Below are positions 57,736 to 64,000 of a stretch of DNA of 64,000 nt, piece by piece. This DNA is from Macrotis lagotis. Its lineage: Eukaryota; Chordata; Mammalia; Peramelemorphia; Peramelidae. Each line of letters starts with the position of its first letter. Position 1 is the stretch's first letter. The stretch spans positions 188,192,809 through 188,256,808 of the forward strand of contig NC_133661.1 in the NCBI RefSeq assembly GCF_037893015.1, given 5' to 3'. A model generated the notes under the pieces. That model was not told the origin of the DNA. It did no database searches and was given only the letters and a program-made list of their open reading frames with translations. Made by a program: the position numbers and the translations under genes.

Positions 57736-58540
57736 CATCAATATTTTTGGAGACTTGATAATTAGTTCTGCATTATTATCTCTTGTGCTTATACATGGCT
57801 GACCATATCTTTTTCCTGATGATGGTAATAGCAGTTTCCCTGAGTATAAGTGAATCTCCTACATGTGTGGTGCAAGTGTGTATGTGTGAGTTTTTATCAT
57901 TTGTTAGGGGATATTAGCAAAGGTTAGTTTGATGTTATGGTTTTGGTTGAAGAAGAAGAGCTACAAGAAGTCCTAATAGTACAATGGTTCTATATAAAAT
58001 TATATATAAATTAGAAATACAATTCTCCAAGCAACTTCTAATTATGGTCAAATTATCTTTAGAATAGACTAGGCCAAACCAATTCCTATTGTACTAAAAG
58101 AGTAATTTTTGGATGATAAAGCCTTCCAAAATGGTAAAACATAAATAAAAAATATGAAAAATATGTTAGTCCATAAAAATTCAGCAAATGTCAAACTTCT
58201 TTTTGAAGTGATTTATCTCTAACATTTATGGAAATTTTCTAAATTGGAGATGGAGTAAGAAATATGTAAATTTACTGATTATTTTGGTAGAAAGGGGTAT
58301 ATTAAATTAATAAACTCAGTGTTCTTTTGTGACTTATAATATTATTGATTCTTCTACAAGGTTGGATCTCAGATTGATCATTTGCCTTCTTTCTGCCTCA
58401 GTTTATCTGTCTATACAATGGGGGTCACCTAAAACTTTTTTCCTGTAATTTCAGGATTTGGCATTTCTGGGGAAATAATTGAGAAAAAACCAAACTGTTT
58501 CATATTTGATATTATCTGTCATTTTGATTTCTTTGTTTTC
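57733..58540. other. Upstream region of the second olfactory receptor, nothing recognised
   Basis: AT-rich and apparently free of SINEs and LINEs. It contains the pyrimidine tract before the predicted splice acceptor. The promoter and 5' exon of the receptor are not identifiable by eye. Confidence 0.5.
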
Positions 58541-58542
58541 TT

Positions 58543-58544
58543 AG
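58543..58544 (+). promoter_or_regulatory. Likely 3' splice site upstream of the OR4M1-like coding exon
   Basis: TTTCTTTGTTTTCTTAG is a strong polypyrimidine tract plus AG. It would start the coding exon 22 bases before the receptor ATG. Confidence 0.65.
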
Positions 58545-58546
58545 TC

Positions 58547-58594
58547 ATGCTGAAAAAGGTGAAGAAATGGAACCTGATAATTACACCAGAGTGA
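58547..58594 (+). other. Upstream ORF overlapping the receptor start codon
   Basis: An ATG three bases into the predicted exon opens a 15-codon frame ([15 protein letters not shown], then TGA) that overlaps the receptor ATG in another frame. If the acceptor at 58544 is used, ribosomes would meet this ATG first. Sequence-based inference only. Confidence 0.5.
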
Positions 58595-59508
58595 CAGAAT
58601 TTGTCCTTACTGGACTGTCCCAAACCCGAGAGGTGCAACTCGTCTTATTTGCTATATTTCTCTCCTTCTATTTGATAATCCTGCCAGGAAATGTTCTTAT
58701 TATTTTCACCATAAGGTTTGATGCCCACCTGACTTCACCTATGTACTTTCTATTGGCAAATCTAGCCTTCCTTGACATTTGGTATTCTTCTATCACAGCT
58801 CCTAAGATGCTTATGGACTTCTTTGCTGAAAGGAAGATCATCTCTTTTGGGGGCTGCATTGCTCAACTCTTCTTCCTACACTTTGTTGGAGCCTCTGAGA
58901 TGTTTCTGCTCACAGTGATGGCTTTTGATCGTTATGCTGCCATCTGCCGACCTTTGCACTATGCTACCATAATGAACCGCCGCCTCTGTTGTGTACTGGT
59001 GGCCTGCTCTTGGTTGGGTGGCTTTGTCCACTCTATAATCCAGGTGGCACTCATCATTCGTCTGCCATTCTGTGGACCCAATGAATTGGACAGTTATTTT
59101 TGTGACATCACCCAGGTGGTCCGCATTGCCTGTGCCAACACCTTCCCAGAGGAGCTGGTGATGATCTTCAGCAGTGGGCTGATTTCTGTAGTGTGTTTCA
59201 TTGCCTTACTCTTGTCCTATGCCTTCCTTCTGGCCATGCTCAAGAAGCACTCAGGTTCAGGTGAAAGTACTAGCCGGGCCATGTCCACCTGTTATTCCCA
59301 CATGACCATTGTGGTTTTAATGTTTGGTCCATCTATCTATATTTATGCCCGTCCTTTTGATGCTTTCTCCTTAGATAAGATAGTATCTGTGTTTCACACT
59401 GTGATCTTCCCCTTACTGAATCCCATCATTTATACATTACGTAACAAGGAAGTAAAAGCTGCCATGAGAAAGATGGCCAACAAATACATCTTATGCAAAG
59501 AGAAGTGA
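58567..59508 (+). CDS. OR4M1: Olfactory receptor family 4 subfamily M, OR4M1-like, intact
   Basis: A complete 313-residue odorant receptor, the same length as human OR4M1. It has near-identical blocks as I remember the human protein: [14 protein letters not shown]-type start, [72 protein letters not shown] and a KYILCKEK end. Sequon N5-Y-T; GN at 41-42 (TM1); PMYFLL at 58-63 (TM2); C97 and C179; [10 protein letters not shown] at 118-127 with intact [12 protein letters not shown] at 237-245 (TM6); PLLNPIIY at 282-289 (TM7). The start is the ATG at 58567, which gives the family-typical N terminus. A poly(A) signal candidate (AATAAA) is at 59766-59771. No stop or frameshift. It lies in the same orientation as the first receptor, about 29 kb downstream. 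Odorant signalling in olfactory neurons is inferred from family membership. Confidence 0.97.
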   Translation: MEPDNYTRVTEFVLTGLSQTREVQLVLFAIFLSFYLIILPGNVLIIFTIRFDAHLTSPMYFLLANLAFLDIWYSSITAPKMLMDFFAERKIISFGGCIAQLFFLHFVGASEMFLLTVMAFDRYAAICRPLHYATIMNRRLCCVLVACSWLGGFVHSIIQVALIIRLPFCGPNELDSYFCDITQVVRIACANTFPEELVMIFSSGLISVVCFIALLLSYAFLLAMLKKHSGSGESTSRAMSTCYSHMTIVVLMFGPSIYIYARPFDAFSLDKIVSVFHTVIFPLLNPIIYTLRNKEVKAAMRKMANKYILCKEK

Positions 59509-60084
59509 GTAGTCTTGAGCATCCTCCCACTGACTCACAGTGAGATTCAAAATCCCAGAGAAGACAGTCCTTTCTGTGGCAATATCTTTTTGTCCTTTTA
59601 ACTAGCTTCTTTGATTTAAGGTCTTAAACTTATTCTGTTACCTTTAATTTCTAAAAGGAAAACAGAAGCATAGAGATCAAAAGGGTGTTACCAGTTAAAA
59701 TGACCAGGAAGGTTGTTTCCAAAAATCTGTCACAGGATAAGACACATCCTATGATATGTGCAAAGAATAAAACTCCTTGTTGGGGTTCTCCTTCACAATT
59801 TCAACTTCCCAGAGTGCAAAAGAAACACTTGTCATAAACAAACTCAAAATAAAATCACTAAGAATAAATTGAATAATTTTGTTTAGGTCTTCACATTGTG
59901 TTGTATTGGAAGCATACTTGAAATTCTGCTTTTCAATCAAGATAGATTTAAGCTTAAAACTTGAGTAGAAATAAAGTATATTACTTTTCACCCTACCTTC
60001 TAGTCCAGAGGGAATTTTAGGCAGAGAGAGCTTGGACTCTGTAGTGAAGATTCTACTAGTTAGAAAATAGCAAAACTATTTAGT
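59509..60084. other. Downstream DNA including probable 3' UTR of the OR4M1-like gene
   Basis: AATAAA at 59766-59771 is the first candidate poly(A) signal. No other gene is seen. Confidence 0.5.
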
Positions 60085-60271
60085 TTTCTTGGCAAAGATC
60101 CTGGATGGGTTTGCCATTTCCTTCTCTAATTCATTTTATAGATAAGGAAACCAAGGCAATCAAGGTTAAGTGCCTTTCCCAGTGTCATACAGTTAATATG
60201 TATCAAAGATCATATTTTTAAATATTTTTGACTCTAGGCCTGATACTATCCATTGTGCCACCTAGCTGTCC
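60085..60271 (-). mobile_element. Marsupial SINE, antisense, diverged
   Basis: TTTGCCATTTCCTTCTCTAA, TTTTATAGATAAGGAAACCA, GTTAAGTGCCTTTCCCAGTG and head complement GTGCCACCTAGCTGTCC. The additional 3' block (CTTGGCAAAGATCCTGGATGG) marks another SINE subfamily, shared with 61.77-62.03 kb. Confidence 0.82.
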
Positions 60272-60792
60272 AGAAACTGTCTACATTATTATATAACAAT
60301 GAGATTGATCCTCTTCTCTGTCATCCTCTTTTCCCTATCCATCTCCTTTCCTAGCTAAATGCCACAATTATTTACATGATTTACAAGAAGGTCAAACTAG
60401 ACCTGTAGAAAGAGCCCTGACAGTAGATTCTCATCAATAAAATTATTCAAGAAATTTTGCACTATAGTTAAAATGATGGTATCATGTTTTATATTTTCCA
60501 CTACTTGCTTTGTTTTGAATGCTGGTATTGAAGACATTAGGATACTTTCTCATGAAGTTAATTTTCAGTGGGTATACAAAAGACGTTAAAGTATGGATTA
60601 CCTCTTCCCAGTGAATCACTTCATTTCCCACTCCTTGATGTCAAGACAGCTTTACTAAGCATAACTCAGAATTAGGTAGTGTAGCTTACAAGTTTTGAGT
60701 TTTTGGGTATGTCTGATCATGAAAGTGGACTATAAAATGAGTTAGAGAAGGAAATGAGAAATCATTCCTGTATCTTTGCCAAGAAAACATTA
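60272..60792. other. Intergenic, nothing recognised
   Basis: No gene or repeat I can name. Confidence 0.5.
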
Positions 60793-60935
60793 AATGGAGC
60801 CAGAAGGGTGACACAGTGAATAGAGCACCAAACCTGAAGTTGTGAGAATCTGATGTAAAATCCAGTCTCAGTCACTTATTCGTTGTATGACTCTCACTAA
60901 ATCATTTAACCTTCAAAAAAGCCTCAAAAAAATCC
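60793..60935 (+). mobile_element. Marsupial SINE, sense, diverged
   Basis: GAGCCAGAAGGGTGACACAG, TGAATAGAGCACCAAACCTG and a decayed CTAAATCATTTAACCTT block. Confidence 0.75.
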
Positions 60936-61295
60936 CAAATGTGGTCACAAAGAAAAGGAATGACTGAACAACAAATTTTAGCTATTAAACCAACAGTTTA
61001 ATTCACTATTCCAGTTAGCTATTGTGTTGTTTTCTTTGTGTCACCCCTGTTTGTCACCCAATTATGGTGAAAACTCCTGATACCACTTAATACATAGATT
61101 TCTTGAACCTTGATGTCACTATAAAATTAAGATTTGATATGTTGCTTACTCTCTTTCAAATAAGTACAAAATGCAGTGGTATGATGAGTTAAGGTTTCGG
61201 GGGAGGGGAACATAAATTCAGAAACTAAACAAAGAGGAGGAGAAAATAAATGTATGATTTAATGGTTAGAGACAATTTTTAAAAAGAATACAAAG
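60936..61295. other. Intergenic, nothing recognised
   Basis: No gene seen. Confidence 0.5.
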
Positions 61296-61435
61296 TAGGT
61301 GGGGCAACTAGGTGATGCAGTGGGGTCTAGGAGGACCTGAGTTCAAATATAGTCTCAAACACTTAATACATAGCTATGTGATCTTGGGCAAGTTACTTAA
61401 CCCCATTTTCTTGCACAAAAGACCCCAAACATACA
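61296..61435 (+). mobile_element. Marsupial SINE with internal deletion, sense
   Basis: Head GGGGCAACTAGGTGATGCAGT runs directly into GGTCTAGGAGGACCTGAGTT, missing the usual GGATAGAGCA segment. It continues through AATACATAGCTATGTGATCT, TTACTTAACCCCA and a CTTGCAC tail. Confidence 0.82.
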
Positions 61436-61769
61436 AGTAGATAAAGAAATATGATGCCAGTAATGTCAACTTCCATATCAATGCTGTCAATTCAAAGTCC
61501 TCGTATTGATTTTCAGTCTGCTGGTATTGGTACCAATGGTAACAATTTCCATTTGGTTTTTTCCCTATTTTTCCCTATTTTTCCCTATTATTTAATATTA
61601 GACTAAGATTTGCTGACTAACTTTGGTATTACTTTAGAAACATTGCTTTAGTAGGAAGATCAGTTTTTTTGTAGAGTGCATAGTATATCATTGAATTAGA
61701 AAAATCTTAATCATAATAACTACAAAAATCCCATAAAATTCTCAAAGGAAGGCTTTACAAGGAAAGACA
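61436..61769. other. Intergenic, short TTTTTCCCTA repeat
   Basis: Three copies of TTTTTCCCTA lie at about 61559-61589. Nothing else is recognised. Confidence 0.6.
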
Positions 61770-62032
61770 AGGCATTTTGTTCCTCATTCTTTCAGGCATG
61801 TTCAACTCTTCATGATTCCATGAATCATAGAGTGTGAATTATGTCTCTGGGGTTTTGTTGCCCAAACAACGGGAGTGGATTTGTCATTTCCTTCTATGAT
61901 GGATTAAGACAAACAGAAGTTAAATGACTTGCCCAGGGTCACACAACTATTAAGTATCTGAGGTTAGATTTGAACTTAGATCTTCCAGACTCCAAGACTA
62001 CCACTCTATCCCATGAGCCACTTAGCTGCTGA
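61770..62032 (-). mobile_element. Marsupial SINE with long 3' part, antisense
   Basis: CATGTTCAACTCTTCATGAT, GGATTTGTCATTTCCTTCTA, GACTTGCCCAGGGTCACACA and head complement GAGCCACTTAGCTGCTG. Same subfamily as 60.09-60.27 kb. Confidence 0.85.
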
Positions 62033-63277
62033 GAGATGTCCACACCTGAATGGATCTTACTCTTGCTATAAATTCGTTCTTCATATTCTTTGGAAGATAT
62101 CTTTCTGAATCCAGAAGGGAATTCTAACTTGATAAGATTTTTCCTACCTCTTCACATCCTCCTTCCACACTGTTTGTCTTTGCTTTTGGAAAGTACACAT
62201 AATATTCACTAATATTCCACTTAAAGTGCTATGTGTTACTCATGAACTCACTATCACTTTGTTTTGTTTCTGACAATAACGGACTATCTTCTCAGGATAA
62301 TGATGATAACTCATAAATATGTAGTATTGAATGGCAGCAAAGCACTTAATATATTATTCTTTTCTTAAATGTATCCTCTTCATTTATAGTGACTTTCTTA
62401 TTTTCAAAGAATTCAGGAATTTAACTGTCTACTTTAAGTTGAATAAGTATAGTTGTCAAAGTCACTTATGAAATATTAAAATAGAAAAGAATGACTGACA
62501 CTATATTCCTTACAAAGTTCTGGCCTAGATCTTTGTCTAACGAAGTACCAGTTAACATTCTAATAACTCCCAATGCAAGTATTCTTCAGGGTTGAATTAT
62601 TCCCAAATGACCACAGCACATTTTCTATCAGGTAACAATAAAGCATGGGAAACTAGAAATCCAGGGGGAGGCACAAAAGGAGAATGGATATTTGAAAGCA
62701 AACTCATCAGCAATCAATTAAATGTGAGAGGAAAAACCATAGCTTCAGAACAGAGCCAGCTATTCTATAAGAGGCCATCAGGAGACAAATGGAAGAATTA
62801 TTATTTCTGGTCATCTTTTACATATATTAGAAATACACTTGCAGAAAAGAAATAGTAAGTAGCAGAATGAGGGCATGTCTTCTGATTTAGGATGCTTTGG
62901 GATGGAGGTCAGAGATACTGCAGAGAAAGCTTTATATGTGGGTATATAGCTTAAATAGGTAATTGAGGTGTGATTTCAGGGGTCTTTTCTAGATGCCCCT
63001 ATTTTTGTCAACATACAAACATCTCCTTTTAGTACTCAGAATTACTTTTATAGAATTTTATAAGATACTGAATGTAAAAACTGAAGTTTCTGAAGTGCAG
63101 AGAAGTAAGAGAGAGACAGTTAAATATTTAATTTGAGACTTGCAGAACTGGGTATTTTGACTCCAATTCCACTGCTTCTTTCAATACATAAAAATTTTGT
63201 AATTGTGTCATGTACTACTTTTGTCATTGGAAACCATTTCAGACCAGTGTTTTAAAATTCTTAAATTAAAAATTATC
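62033..63277. other. Intergenic, nothing recognised
   Basis: A frame of about 87 codons at 62592-62855 (plus) starts without ATG and has no recognisable domains, so I do not call it a gene. No clear repeats. Confidence 0.5.
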
Positions 63278-63570
63278 TGGAGTCAAGAGGACCCGAGTTC
63301 AAATTTTACCTCATTGCCTTACAAAAAAACCTAAACAACAACAACAACAACAAAAAAAAAACACAAAAGGGGCAGCTAGGTGGCATAGTGGATAAAGCAC
63401 TGGCCCTGGAGTCAGGAGTACCTGGGTTCAAATCTGGTCTCATACACTTAATAATTACCTAGCTGTGTGGCCTTGGGCAAGCCACTTAACCCCATTTGCC
63501 TTGCAAAAAAACCTAAACAAATTTTACCTCAGATGCTAACTAACTCTATCATCCTGCTCAAATGCCATCC
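63278..63570 (+). mobile_element. Old SINE fragment, sense, interrupted by a younger SINE
   Basis: TGGAGTCAAGAGGACCCGAG, then TTCAAATTTTACCTCA at 63298-63313, continue after the inserted SINE as GATGCTAACTAACTC at about 63532. An older SINE body split by insertion at 63314-63517. Confidence 0.7.
63314..63517 (+). mobile_element. Young marsupial SINE with an extra tail piece at its front, sense
   Basis: CAAATTTTACCTCA at 63300-63313 and 63518-63531 is a perfect 14-bp target-site duplication. Within it, a SINE-tail-like piece (TTGCCTTACAAAAAAACCTA, then CAA repeats, 63314-63368) comes before a complete SINE (63369-63517) with a near-consensus head and TTGCCTTGCAAAAAAACCTA tail. The insert therefore looks like the end of one SINE joined to a whole second one. 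Confidence 0.85.
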
Positions 63571-64000
63571 CTACAGAAAAATGAAATGAATTAAATAAAT
63601 GGAATTACTCCAGAAACCAATTATTAAAATGCATTTATCAAAATAATAAAAAAATAAATTCACAGCCTCCAGGTTAACAATCTTTGTGATACAAACAAAA
63701 ATCCTAGTAGCAAAAGTGGTACAGGGCTAGCAGTAGTAGATTTTTACATTTTTTTCTCTGATGACCACTGAAAACCTCCCCTCCCCTACTGAACCAGGGC
63801 AGAAGAGAAGCCTCCTCATTGCAAGCAGACCTGGGGATGGGGGAGTTTGTGTTTGACTCATCACTCTCGGGATCGCATTGCAAAGCTATTGCATATTTGT
63901 CTATGTGCATAAGATACTTGTTTATAACAAGTTTATCCTTGCTTTTTAAATGGATGGAGAGCTCTGGTGACTACTCCTTGAGACCCTTAGTCACAGAATA
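63571..64000. other. Intergenic, nothing recognised
   Basis: No gene. The 68-codon minus-strand frame at 63704-63910 has no known content. Confidence 0.5.

Noticed and set aside
62592-62855. 87-codon frame in unique DNA
   Set aside because: No ATG at its start, no recognisable motif and no splice context. The length is compatible with chance.
1-64000. An unknown defence, toxin or other multi-gene system
   Set aside because: All frames above background are explained by olfactory receptors, LINEs and the PTPA retrocopy. There is no clustering of unknown genes.

Overview
The window is mammalian nuclear DNA, almost certainly marsupial. It has two intact single-coding-exon odorant receptor genes, a processed pseudogene with an mRNA-like 5' and 3' structure, many L1 retrotransposons whose 3' UTR and 5' ends are of the marsupial type, and about twenty copies of a tRNA-derived SINE (head reading GGGGCAGCTAGGTGG, tail reading TTGCCTTGCAAAA) typical of marsupials. 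The SINE tail looks Australian-marsupial (WSINE1-like), but I would not name a species from it. There is no operon, CRISPR array, phage or other prokaryotic system here.

Layout. 1-12.2 kb: two antisense L1 remnants end to end (1-3.26 kb and 3.27-9.98 kb) and an L1 3' part on the plus strand (10.6-12.2 kb). The second L1 is split at 5.17-8.23 kb by a 3-kb retrocopy of PTPA (protein phosphatase 2A activator) mRNA bounded by a perfect 15-bp target-site duplication. 12.2-13.3 kb is unassigned. 13.3-19.2 kb: an old antisense L1 carrying three SINEs and a younger L1 (14.80-17.53 kb) in which most of ORF2 and all of ORF1 are missing, so that 5' UTR sequence is joined in frame to the reverse transcriptase region. 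19.2-31.9 kb is repeat-poorer and contains the first olfactory receptor gene (28.95-29.88 kb, family 4), surrounded by ancient L2 and MIR fragments and a few SINEs.

31.9-45.4 kb: a second L1 nest. It holds an old antisense 3' end, a plus-strand 5'-truncated L1 (32.66-36.27 kb), a full-length antisense L1 (36.49-43.85 kb, 11-bp target-site duplication) that itself received a truncated L1 (38.03-38.62 kb, 14-bp duplication), and an old plus-strand L1 3' part. 45.4-64 kb: mostly unique or anciently repetitive DNA with microsatellites, a polypurine tract and an inverted 243-bp duplication. It contains the second olfactory receptor gene (58.57-59.51 kb), which closely matches OR4M1 as I remember the human protein, and ends in a group of SINEs.

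How the genes work together. The two receptors are class II, family 4 odorant receptors in the same orientation about 29 kb apart. This is the edge or interior of an OR4 cluster like the one at human 14q11.2. Each has a likely splice acceptor just upstream of its ATG, the usual olfactory receptor arrangement of non-coding 5' exon(s) and one coding exon. Everything else that looks coding belongs to LINEs or to the PTPA retropseudogene. I found no previously undescribed gene system. The most notable items are the internally deleted (possibly splice-derived) L1, the complete PTPA retrocopy, the inverted duplication, a pair of related unclassified repeats near 23.8 and 26.3 kb, and an out-of-frame upstream ORF overlapping the start of the OR4M1-like gene.
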